From assembly GCA_964460605.1 (NCBI GenBank), contig CAYWPT010000027.1, forward strand, positions 1 through 5,635: a stretch of 5,635 bases of DNA, written 5' to 3'. The DNA is from CAYFJV01 sp964460605 (GTDB lineage: Archaea; Nanobdellota; Nanobdellia; Woesearchaeales; GW2011-AR9). A program made the translations under genes and the position numbers. Below are positions 1 to 5,635 of this stretch, in pieces. How positions within the stretch are numbered: position 1 is the stretch's first letter; each line of letters starts with the position of its first letter. A model generated the notes under the pieces. The model made no database searches. It was not told the DNA's origin and worked only from the letters and a program-made list of their open reading frames with translations.

Positions 1-2
1 TA

Positions 3-53
3 ATATTAAACAAGAAAGAAATCATTGCTCTTTTTGAAAAATTAAATCTTTGA
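3..53 (+). CDS. Possible C-terminal tail of a convergent plus-strand gene (partial)
   Basis: The frame beginning at base 3 is open from the window edge and reads ILNKKEIIALFEKLNL before a TGA at 51-53. The other two plus frames are stopped within these bases. The peptide has the spacing of an amphipathic helix (KKEIIALFEKL) typical of a protein C-terminus, and it would end 2 bases from the stop codon of the convergent membrane glycosyltransferase. Only 16 codons are visible, so no family can be named. The alternative is a minus-strand gene starting at the ATG at 23-25 (MISFLFNI to the edge), which looks less protein-like. Confidence 0.4.
   Translation: MLNKKEIIALFEKLNL
31..41. terminator. 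Possible bidirectional oligo-T terminator between convergent genes
   Basis: The bases read TTTTTGAAAAA, so each strand carries a run of five T. On the minus strand the T run lies 15-19 bases after the stop of the membrane glycosyltransferase, where an archaeal U-tract terminator would be expected. No GC-rich hairpin precedes it, so it is not a classical bacterial intrinsic terminator. On the plus strand the run falls inside the putative coding tail, so a role there is doubtful. The call rests on position and the T tract only. Confidence 0.25.
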
Positions 54-55
54 GT

Positions 56-1726
56 TTAAATTTGTTTATTACAGAGGTATACCTCTCCTAAGAGGATGTT
101 TTTATCGTAAAATTGTTTTTCTAATTTACAAAATTTTATCACTTCAAAAGCTGGGCTTTGTTCTGGTAATGGAGGCCAGTGGAGCAATAATAAAGTTCCT
201 CCCCGCTGGTTTATACTATCAACAGCTTTTTGCGGGTAAGAACCAACTTCATTATCACCAAAACCTACCGTCTTTTCATAATTGTGCCAATAATCGTTAT
301 CAAAATACCACTGGATCCCTTGATCGTTTGAATACAAAGGCATTGGATAATCGTTATCATAGACATAATCCATCATTTCCCATTTTACTTTGCTTACATC
401 AACACTTGTTGGATGGAAAAGGTATTCAGAGACTAAAAATAAATTAAACCCTAAACTGATGGCTACAAATCCAATAAAGAAATAGCCAGCAACTTTCTTA
501 TTTTTAGCCAATAATAAATACAATCCTAAACAAGCAAATGATAGACTAAACGCAATGAATAAAGTTAAAAATGATATGCCAAATGTTGGACCGGAAGCTG
601 AGGTGTAGGCAAATAAGAAATTAAGATTAAAATTCATTAACTCTTGAGCATACAAACTAGGCATACGAGCAATATAGTTTATAGGTAAAAGGTTAGCTAG
701 AAAGAAAAAAACTAAGGACACAATAGTTCCTACAAGCAAAAACCTTCTTCTTTTTTCATTAAATCTAAATTGCGACAAAGAGATCCCACCAAGAATTGCT
801 AATGCAGGAATGGTATTCATCAAATAGGTATCCATGGTCCCATAATTGATGAAAGTGCTATAGAAAATCAAAGGTATGGCAATCCAAATCATAGGAAGCA
901 AAGTTCCTTTATACCTTTTGAAGATATTCAAGACAAAAAAGCCAATGAGAAGCGGTGTTGTCCACAAAAGGTACATACTACTTGCTAAAAAGCTAAATCC
1001 ACCTGAGTTATATCTCTCTAATCGTACTCCTCTTCCAATCCCTAAGGCAAATTGCAGCCAAGTGTCTGGTGAGATAAGATAAGCTGTAAGCAAATACAGC
1101 AAAAATAAAATAAAACCAATCAAATAAAAGTTGAAAACTAATTTAATAGTATCCCAAATTTTCCATTTATTCTTAATCAAAGAATATAACCCTAAAATAA
1201 GCACAATGTAAACTGAATTATATTTGGTAATCACAGCTAAACCAAGTGAAATCCCACCAATAAACTGCCAAAAGAGTTTTTTTTCTTCAAGTTTTTCATA
1301 CTCGAGATAAGAAAAGAAAAATAAAGCTACAAAAAACATCACAAAGTTTCCTTCCACATCAAACTGTAAACTTGCCAGCGTTGCGTAATAAGAGACCAAC
1401 ATTAAGATTGTAGCCCAAAATGCAACCTTCTCTCCCCAATGTCTCCTAGAAAAATAAAATACTAAAGCTGTTGTAGCTAAAGCAAAAAGCCAGGGTAAGA
1501 ATCTAAAGGCAAAAGTACTCAATCCAAATAATGCAATAAAAGGTTTATACAAAATGTTTTGCGGTACTGGTGAATAATAATCGTGGTTAAAACCATAAGC
1601 ATCCATTACTGTGAGAGAATAAGCAAAGTTGCTTTCATCATCATAAATGGCTTCATGTGTTCCAAATAAACGTAATCCAAAAATAAGAATAGTAAGGATA
1701 AGCAGAAAGAGATGTTTTCTATCCAT
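56..1726 (-). CDS. Polytopic membrane glycosyltransferase, GT-C fold (GT39/PMT_2-like)
   Basis: This 556-residue protein should move a sugar from a polyprenyl-phosphate donor to a lipid-linked glycan or protein on the outer face of the membrane. After one N-terminal membrane helix (about residues 5-22) comes a short loop with an acidic DDE motif at 29-31, placed as the metal and catalytic acidic residues of GT-C enzymes are. A second motif, FDVEGN (122-127), precedes a helix, and TKYN is at 167-170. About a dozen hydrophobic segments run to about residue 433. The last roughly 115 residues (440-556) are hydrophilic and look like a soluble external domain. Length is normal for the family. The start follows the dehydrogenase stop by one base and has AAGGAG upstream. 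Being last in the operon, it probably uses the diacetamido sugar or a neighbouring residue. Donor and acceptor cannot be read from sequence; a flippase or polymerase is less likely because of the DDE loop. Confidence 0.8.
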   Translation of the reverse strand: MDRKHLFLLILTILIFGLRLFGTHEAIYDDESNFAYSLTVMDAYGFNHDYYSPVPQNILYKPFIALFGLSTFAFRFLPWLFALATTALVFYFSRRHWGEKVAFWATILMLVSYYATLASLQFDVEGNFVMFFVALFFFSYLEYEKLEEKKLFWQFIGGISLGLAVITKYNSVYIVLILGLYSLIKNKWKIWDTIKLVFNFYLIGFILFLLYLLTAYLISPDTWLQFALGIGRGVRLERYNSGGFSFLASSMYLLWTTPLLIGFFVLNIFKRYKGTLLPMIWIAIPLIFYSTFINYGTMDTYLMNTIPALAILGGISLSQFRFNEKRRRFLLVGTIVSLVFFFLANLLPINYIARMPSLYAQELMNFNLNFLFAYTSASGPTFGISFLTLFIAFSLSFACLGLYLLLAKNKKVAGYFFIGFVAISLGFNLFLVSEYLFHPTSVDVSKVKWEMMDYVYDNDYPMPLYSNDQGIQWYFDNDYWHNYEKTVGFGDNEVGSYPQKAVDSINQRGGTLLLLHWPPLPEQSPAFEVIKFCKLEKQFYDKNILLGEVYLCNKQI

Positions 1727-1727
1727 T

Positions 1728-2699
1728 TTATTCGTTCTCCTTCATAACCTCTAAGGCAATACGTAAAGCATTCTTTCCCATCTCTCCAGTAACTTGTGGA
1801 TGAATCTTTTTCTCGGAACAATCAATAAAATGTGCTAACTCCAAATACATGGGCTCTTCATTTTCAATACCAATTTGAGTTTTATCAGGGATACCGAATT
1901 TGATTACATAATCTCCATACTCATCAACAACTTCTTTGGTATAATTACTTTCATAAATTACAAGCTCTTGGGTAATGTAATCTAATTCTGCATAACCTTT
2001 GGTTCCAGTTACACTCAATTTTCTAATTTTTATGGGTGTTAACCAGTTTACTTGCACAAAACCAGACTTTTTTCCAAACTTCATGAAAATCTCAGCGTAA
2101 TCTTCTCTTTTTTCAATTACTGCTTTTCCAATGTTTCCTGTGATATGGCTCGCATCTTCATCATAGAGAAAATGAATAATATCAATATCATGTACTGCTA
2201 AATCAATTAATACATTAGCATCACGCACTTGCACAGGTACTGCTCCAACTCTTCGAGCAATAATGGAGTTCACTTCTCCTAATTTACCTGCATCAATAAT
2301 TTGTTTCAATTTTTGTACAGCAGGATTGAATCGTTCAATATGTCCTACTTGTAACACCACATTTTTTTCTTTAGCAGCTTCAATGATAACCTGCGCATCT
2401 TCTAAATTTGCAGCAATAGGTTTTTCTATTAATAGATCTAAATTATATTCAATACAAGCTAAGGCAACTTTTTTGTGCAGAAACGTTGGTACTACAATAC
2501 TCACAGCATCAATTTTCTCATTTCTAAGCATTGCCTCATAATCATAATAAGCTTTACAGTTAAACTTTTTAGCAGTGTTATTAGCTAACTCTTGATTAAG
2601 ATCACATACTGCAACTAATTCAACGTTTTCTAATCTTGTATAATTTCTTGCATGATGTTTTCCCATGTTTCCTAATCCAATTACTGCCACTCTTTTCAT
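1728..2699 (-). CDS. Gfo/Idh/MocA-family UDP-sugar 3-dehydrogenase (WbpB-like)
   Basis: A 323-residue NAD(P)-dependent oxidoreductase, the usual length for the family. The Rossmann glycine motif GLGNMGKHH is at residues 8-16 and the acidic end of strand 2 (VCDLN) at 31-35. The family signature EKP is at 92-94, with K93 the expected catalytic lysine. GHIERFNP lies at 119-126, and the D-x3-H-D-I-D motif at 166-173 has H170 as the expected catalytic histidine. The C-terminal half is the alpha/beta substrate domain. Between an aminotransferase and a membrane glycosyltransferase, and with acetyltransferase and epimerase genes in the same operon, its most likely job is oxidation of the C3 hydroxyl of UDP-GlcNAc or UDP-GlcNAc-uronate to the 3-keto sugar for transamination. 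WbpB of Pseudomonas and a UDP-GlcNAc 3-dehydrogenase of Methanococcus do this. The start overlaps the aminotransferase stop (TAATG), suggesting coupled translation. The family is certain; the substrate is inferred from context. Confidence 0.9.
   Translation of the reverse strand: MKRVAVIGLGNMGKHHARNYTRLENVELVAVCDLNQELANNTAKKFNCKAYYDYEAMLRNEKIDAVSIVVPTFLHKKVALACIEYNLDLLIEKPIAANLEDAQVIIEAAKEKNVVLQVGHIERFNPAVQKLKQIIDAGKLGEVNSIIARRVGAVPVQVRDANVLIDLAVHDIDIIHFLYDEDASHITGNIGKAVIEKREDYAEIFMKFGKKSGFVQVNWLTPIKIRKLSVTGTKGYAELDYITQELVIYESNYTKEVVDEYGDYVIKFGIPDKTQIGIENEEPMYLELAHFIDCSEKKIHPQVTGEMGKNALRIALEVMKENE
1737..1742 (-). promoter_or_regulatory. Shine-Dalgarno site of the membrane glycosyltransferase
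   Basis: AAGGAG on the minus strand lies 10 bases before the ATG at 1726-1724 and within the last codons of the dehydrogenase gene. The spacing is longer than at the epimerase and acetyltransferase starts, but the site supports this ATG as the start and translation from the same message. Confidence 0.5.
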
Positions 2700-3781
2700 T
2701 ATTCTAATAATCCTCTCACTGTTTTTGTGATATGTCTTAAATCATCTTCACTAACGTTTGGATGCACTGGAAGACTGAGTACTTCTTGTGCAAGTTTTTC
2801 TGAGATAGGAAAAGATAAATGGTTTTGCTCTTTGTAGGCTTCTTGTTTGTGAATTGGTACAGGATAATAAATCCCTGCACTAATACCTTCATCTTTGAGA
2901 GCTAATTGCAAAGTATTCCTGCTCAATTTAGCCTCAGGTGTTAATCTAAGGGTATATTGATGATAGACGTGTTCAGGATCAGATTTAGGTGTGATTAAAC
3001 CTCTTATATTTGATAAACCAGCATTGAGAATAGCTGCATTGAGTTTTCTTTTTTCAGTAAATTTACCAAGTTTCTTTAATTGTTCTTTACCAATGGCTGC
3101 TGCAATATTGGTCATTCTAAAGTTGAAACCTAAATCATTGTGATGATATTGCTTATACGCATGATGTGCAATTAATTTTCTACATTTATCTGCTACTTGG
3201 TCATCATTTGTAGTAATCATGCCACCTTCACCAGTAGTCATATTCTTGGTAGGATAAAAAGAAAATGTTGCTGTTCCAAAAGTTCCTGCTTTTTTTTCAT
3301 TATGTAGAGAACCATGCGCTTGACAAGCATCTTCGATGATAATTAAATTATGTTTGTCTGCAATTTCTTGAATCTTGGTCATGTTTGCACATTTCCCATA
3401 CAAATGTACTGGCATGATAGCTTTTGTTTTCTCTGTGATTGCAGCTTCTAAAAGTTCAGGGTTCATATTGAAGGTCTCTTCTTCAATATCAACAAAAACT
3501 GGCTCGGCTCCACAAGCTCTAATCATGTTGGCTGTCGCTATAAAAGTAAATGGTGTAGTGATCACCTCATCACCAGGTCCAATATTGTGAGCAAGAAGAG
3601 CACTATGTAATGCAGTTGTTCCATTACTTGTAGCAATTGCATGCTTTACTCCTAAAAATGCTGCAAATGAATTCTCGAACTCTTCTACTACTTTTCCTTG
3701 AGCGAGCATACCAGAGTTCAGCACCTCAATAATTGCCTCTCTCTCCTCACTCCCAAGCAAAGGTTTTGCTATGGGAATCAT
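2699..3781 (-). CDS. DegT/DnrJ/EryC1 PLP-dependent UDP-sugar 3-aminotransferase (WbpE-like)
   Basis: A 360-residue fold-type I aminotransferase that would convert the 3-keto UDP-sugar made by the next gene's dehydrogenase to a 3-amino sugar, normally with glutamate as donor. The phosphate-binding SNGTTAL is at residues 52-58. EDACQAHG at 150-157 supplies the pyridine-nitrogen aspartate D151 and the family Q154. SFYPTKNMTTGEGGM at 174-188 contains the PLP Schiff-base lysine K179. GFNFRMTNIAAAIG at 218-231 is the conserved segment that reaches the partner subunit's active site in these dimers. No key residue is missing and length is normal. The N-terminus MIPIAKPLLG is typical of the family, which fixes the start. 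Unlike its neighbours, this gene has a 39-base gap upstream and no Shine-Dalgarno site, so it may have its own leaderless promoter. Its stop overlaps the dehydrogenase start by one base. Other DegT enzymes make 4-amino sugars; the neighbours favour C3. Confidence 0.93.
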   Translation of the reverse strand: MIPIAKPLLGSEEREAIIEVLNSGMLAQGKVVEEFENSFAAFLGVKHAIATSNGTTALHSALLAHNIGPGDEVITTPFTFIATANMIRACGAEPVFVDIEEETFNMNPELLEAAITEKTKAIMPVHLYGKCANMTKIQEIADKHNLIIIEDACQAHGSLHNEKKAGTFGTATFSFYPTKNMTTGEGGMITTNDDQVADKCRKLIAHHAYKQYHHNDLGFNFRMTNIAAAIGKEQLKKLGKFTEKRKLNAAILNAGLSNIRGLITPKSDPEHVYHQYTLRLTPEAKLSRNTLQLALKDEGISAGIYYPVPIHKQEAYKEQNHLSFPISEKLAQEVLSLPVHPNVSEDDLRHITKTVRGLLE

Positions 3782-3820
3782 AATCTAAAAAGCGAGAATT
3801 TTGTTTAAAAAGCTTGTGAT
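3782..3820 (-). promoter_or_regulatory. Possible internal archaeal-type promoter for a leaderless aminotransferase mRNA
   Basis: This 39-base gap is the only real intergenic space in the operon. On the minus strand CTTTTTAAA (3804-3812) is centred about 27 bases before the A of the aminotransferase ATG, the distance expected of an archaeal TATA box if transcription starts at the start codon. The bases just before the ATG (TTTTTAGATT) contain no purine-rich Shine-Dalgarno site, whereas the other starts in the operon have one. No convincing BRE purine element is visible, and in AT-rich sequence such a box can arise by chance. Confidence 0.3.
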
Positions 3821-4342
3821 TTACTCTTCAGGTTTAGAGACAACACCTTTCCCGCTCTTATCAACCTTACCATGCACACGAGCAGGATTACCATATACCA
3901 AAGCAAAATCAGGAACATCTTTAGTAACCACAGATCCTGCACCCACCAAAGCAAAACGACCAATGGTCACGCCAGGACAAACAACAACGCGAGCTCCCAG
4001 AGAAGCGCCTTCTTTAATTAGAATTTTTCCTTCTTCCCAATCACTATCAGTTTTCAAAGTACCATTGGGATTAATAGCTCGAGGATTCTTATCATTAGTT
4101 AGAACACAATGAGGGCCAATAAAAACACCATTTTCTAAAGTAGCCCCATGATACAAAGAAGAATTGTTTTGCACTTTACAATTATCTCCAATTTTTACAT
4201 CTTTATCAACATACACACCTTTTGAAATAACACAGTTCTTACCAATGACTGCACTCTCACGCACTTGCGCTACATGCCAAATAGAAGTTCCTTCACCTAT
4301 AATAGCACTAGCAGAAACTAAGGCACTTTCATGAATTGCCAT
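3821..4342 (-). CDS. wbpD: UDP-3-amino-sugar N-acetyltransferase, left-handed beta-helix (WbpD-like)
   Basis: A 173-residue acetyl-CoA-dependent enzyme that would N-acetylate the 3-amino group made by the aminotransferase. Hexapeptide repeats of the left-handed beta-helix run through most of the chain (for example AVIGKN, VKIGDN, VTIGRF, ALVGAG) and form trimers in this family. Strong WbpD/WlbB-type signatures are GEGTSIWHVAQVRE (16-29), the GKGVYVD-like segment at 41-46, VQNNSSLYHG (57-66), VFIGPH followed by TNDKNPRA (73-89), and the closing GNPAR (151-155). The start is set at 4342 rather than at upstream in-frame ATGs because MAIHESALVSASAIIGEG is the family N-terminus and a GAGGTG site lies 4 bases before it. 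The extra upstream residues are basic, unlike the family, and lie inside the epimerase gene. The real gene overlaps the epimerase by 14 bases. A short charged tail (161-173) follows the fold. No odd residues were seen. Confidence 0.92.
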   Translation of the reverse strand: MAIHESALVSASAIIGEGTSIWHVAQVRESAVIGKNCVISKGVYVDKDVKIGDNCKVQNNSSLYHGATLENGVFIGPHCVLTNDKNPRAINPNGTLKTDSDWEEGKILIKEGASLGARVVVCPGVTIGRFALVGAGSVVTKDVPDFALVYGNPARVHGKVDKSGKGVVSKPEE

Positions 4343-5405
4343 TGAGCACCTCATGAATCTTAGAAACAATTTGAGCAGAAACTCCTTTTGGATAATCATA
4401 GTCAATCGCTTTAATCTCATCTAATCTACCTAGGATCTCTTTAGTCTGTCTAACAATCTCAGAACGATCAACACCTAATAAGAAATTCTTACCAGCATCT
4501 ACTAATCGAGTCCATTCAGTCTCATTCCTAGGGATTAAACAAGGCACATCAAAAACTAATGCTTCTTCTTGAATCCCACCACTATCTGAAATACAAACCT
4601 TACAAGAAGATAATAATGCAATAAATGATAAATATGCTTGTGGTTCAATAACTTTCACTTTTTCCAAACTTAACCCTTCACGCTCAAGAGCCTTACGAGT
4701 TCTTGGATGCATAGGAAATACAACTGTATATGATTTAGCTAAATCCTCTAAAGCTCCTATGATACTCTTAAGATTCTTAGCGTTATCTGTACTCTCAGCT
4801 CTATGGATGGTAACTAAAATAAAATCTTTTAATTTTAATTTATCAATAATAGGACTTCTTGCAAATTCTTTATTACGCAAAGCAGCATCAAAAGAAGTGT
4901 TCCCTAAAGCAAAGACTTTAGCTTTAACGCCTTCATTCTTTAAATTCTCAACACTTTTTTTATCTGGAGCAATACAGTAATCACTAATTGCATCAGTTAC
5001 AGTTCGATTAATCTCTTCAGGCATTTTCCGATTAAATGATCGACAACCAGCTTCAATATGCATGGTAGGAATATGTAACTTCACAGCAGCTAAAGCTCCA
5101 GCGAGTGTAGTATTAGTATCACCTTGTACAATAACTAGGTCTGGTTTTTCAGAGACTAACACTTCTTCAATCTTCTCTAACATCAATCCAGTTTGCTTCC
5201 CCTGAGAATGAGAACCAATCCCTAAAGGATAATCTACTCTCCCCAAGCCCAACTCTTCAAAAAATACTGCATCCATGTTATGATCATAATGCTGACCTGA
5301 ATGAATCACTTTATGGATTATAGCATCATCCTTTTCTAATAAATCAAGAACAGGTGACAACTTAATGATCTCTGGTCGTGTTCCTAAAATAGTGATAACT
5401 TTCAT
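4329..5405 (-). CDS. wecB: Non-hydrolysing UDP-GlcNAc(-type) 2-epimerase (WecB/WbpI family)
   Basis: A 358-residue GT-B-fold epimerase of usual length, inverting C2 of a UDP-GlcNAc-type sugar through a UDP-bound glycal intermediate. Motifs in order: GTRPE at residues 8-12, SGQHYD at 36-41, QGDT with D96 at 94-97, HIEAG with E118 at 116-120, PEEINR with E131 at 129-134, the HR pair at 201-202, MHPRT at 232-236, and the UDP-binding SDSGGIQEEA at 273-282. All acidic residues expected for catalysis are present. After the UDP site the protein has RNETEW (293-298) where classical WecB has a TERPE motif. I recall the TEW form from WbpI-like epimerases, so the substrate may be the 2,3-diacetamido uronic acid, matching the following acetyltransferase, aminotransferase and dehydrogenase genes. 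Plain UDP-GlcNAc to UDP-ManNAc remains possible. The start overlaps the upstream glycosyltransferase stop as ATGA and has AAGGTG 4 bases upstream. Acts in the cytoplasm. Confidence 0.93.
   Translation of the reverse strand: MKVITILGTRPEIIKLSPVLDLLEKDDAIIHKVIHSGQHYDHNMDAVFFEELGLGRVDYPLGIGSHSQGKQTGLMLEKIEEVLVSEKPDLVIVQGDTNTTLAGALAAVKLHIPTMHIEAGCRSFNRKMPEEINRTVTDAISDYCIAPDKKSVENLKNEGVKAKVFALGNTSFDAALRNKEFARSPIIDKLKLKDFILVTIHRAESTDNAKNLKSIIGALEDLAKSYTVVFPMHPRTRKALEREGLSLEKVKVIEPQAYLSFIALLSSCKVCISDSGGIQEEALVFDVPCLIPRNETEWTRLVDAGKNFLLGVDRSEIVRQTKEILGRLDEIKAIDYDYPKGVSAQIVSKIHEVLNGNS
4347..4352 (-). promoter_or_regulatory. Shine-Dalgarno site deciding the acetyltransferase start
   Basis: The minus strand reads GAGGTG followed by 4 bases and ATG at 4342-4340. 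An alternative in-frame ATG at 4354-4352 overlaps this site and could not use it, and the farther ATG at 4420 would add 26 atypical residues. The site lies inside the end of the epimerase gene, as expected for coupled translation. GGTG at this short distance is common in archaea. Confidence 0.7.
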
Positions 5406-5635
5406 TGCGCACCTTTACTTGCAAAATCTTTATTGAATTTACCTTGAACTTTAGCAAAACTAACCTTCCCTACAAATTTGGCATGGCTTTTAATCACTTT
5501 AAACAGTTTCATTTTTGATTCACCATACTTACGCACATGCAGTGTAGTAGGAAACTCTTTGACTTTATAGCCAAGAAGCATAGCATAAATGAGTTGTTCG
5601 GCTGTTGCTAAAAAATCATTATTCTCAAAGTGTAC
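5402..5635 (-). CDS. C-terminal end of a family-2 glycosyltransferase (partial)
   Basis: The frame is open from the right edge of the window to a TGA at 5404-5402 and gives 77 residues; the N-terminal catalytic domain lies outside. The visible part resembles the end of GT2 (dolichyl-phosphate mannose synthase-like) enzymes. AEQLIYAMLLGYKVKEFPTT matches the usual acidic-residue, hydrophobic-helix, GY-V-E-P pattern after the catalytic core. HVRKYGESKMKLFKVIKSH matches the R-x-x-G-x-S-K-(M) motif that follows in the family. The end is basic and soluble (GKFNKDFASKGAQ), with no membrane helices visible. The stop overlaps the epimerase start as ATGA, placing it in the same operon. It would add a sugar from a nucleotide-sugar donor to a lipid or glycan at the cytoplasmic membrane face. 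Donor and acceptor cannot be determined from this fragment. Confidence 0.7.
   Translation of the reverse strand, partial: VHFENNDFLATAEQLIYAMLLGYKVKEFPTTLHVRKYGESKMKLFKVIKSHAKFVGKVSFAKVQGKFNKDFASKGAQ
5410..5415 (-). promoter_or_regulatory. Shine-Dalgarno site of the epimerase gene
   Basis: The minus strand reads AAGGTG, 4 bases, then ATG at 5405-5403. It sits within the last codons of the upstream glycosyltransferase gene, so the epimerase is probably translated by reinitiation after the ATGA overlap. Sequence and spacing match the site before the acetyltransferase. Confidence 0.65.

Noticed and set aside
1..25. Minus-strand gene start at ATG 23-25 (MISFLFNI)
   Set aside because: Only 8 codons are visible and the upstream purines are weak. 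The plus-strand reading of the same bases looks more like protein. It cannot be excluded without more sequence.
169..447. Open frame of 92 codons on the plus strand inside the membrane glycosyltransferase gene
   Set aside because: It is antisense to a well-supported gene, its translation has no recognisable fold or motif, and no ribosome site precedes it. The same applies to the plus-strand frames at 876-1082, 2263-2541, 3375-3590, 3801-4112 and 4759-4980.
1606..1821. Minus-strand 71-codon frame across the dehydrogenase/membrane transferase junction
   Set aside because: It overlaps the end of one strong gene and the start of another in a different frame, and its peptide has no family resemblance.
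4343..4420. N-terminal extension of 26 codons on the acetyltransferase
   Set aside because: The added residues are basic and hydrophobic, lie in the epimerase gene and do not resemble the family, while MAIHESALVS at 4342 with GAGGTG 4 bases upstream does.
1..5635. CRISPR array, insertion sequence, tRNA or large repeat
   Set aside because: No repeated units, terminal inverted repeats, transposase motifs or tRNA-like cloverleaf were seen, and the genes fill almost all of the window.

Overview
All five well-supported genes, plus one gene entering from the right edge, lie on the minus strand and are read from high to low coordinates. The window looks like one end of a surface-polysaccharide or glycoprotein-glycan operon. 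In order of transcription it contains the C-terminus of a family-2 glycosyltransferase (5402-5635, cut by the window edge), a non-hydrolysing UDP-sugar 2-epimerase (4329-5405), a WbpD-like left-handed beta-helix N-acetyltransferase (3821-4342), a DegT/WbpE-type PLP aminotransferase (2699-3781), a Gfo/Idh/MocA (WbpB-type) NAD-dependent sugar dehydrogenase (1728-2699) and a polytopic GT-C/PMT-family glycosyltransferase (56-1726). A short stretch at the left edge reads as the tail of a convergent plus-strand gene.

The four middle enzymes match, by family, WbpB-WbpE-WbpD-WbpI. In Pseudomonas aeruginosa these convert UDP-GlcNAc-uronic acid to UDP-2,3-diacetamido-2,3-dideoxy-mannuronic acid by 3-oxidation, 3-transamination, 3-N-acetylation and 2-epimerisation. 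The UDP-GlcNAc 6-dehydrogenase (WbpA/WecC type) that would make the uronic acid is not in the window. Either it is encoded elsewhere, or the non-oxidised UDP-GlcNAc is the substrate, as reported for methanogen 3-dehydrogenases. The two flanking glycosyltransferases would use this sugar or neighbouring residues in the same glycan.

The sequence is AT-rich and compact. Gene junctions are an ATGA overlap, a 14-base overlap, a 39-base gap, a TAATG overlap and a 1-base gap. Two start codons have a GGTG-containing Shine-Dalgarno site exactly 4 bases upstream, and the only real intergenic gap carries a TATA-like box about 27 bases before a start that has no Shine-Dalgarno site. This fits an archaeon, perhaps a small-genome DPANN lineage, but the assignment is inferred and a bacterium is not excluded. 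I see no tRNA, rRNA, CRISPR array, insertion sequence or other mobile element, and no stretch over 40 bases without a gene. I found no wholly new system. The interesting points are the partial diacetamido-sugar pathway, its likely archaeal setting and the details of how the genes are joined.
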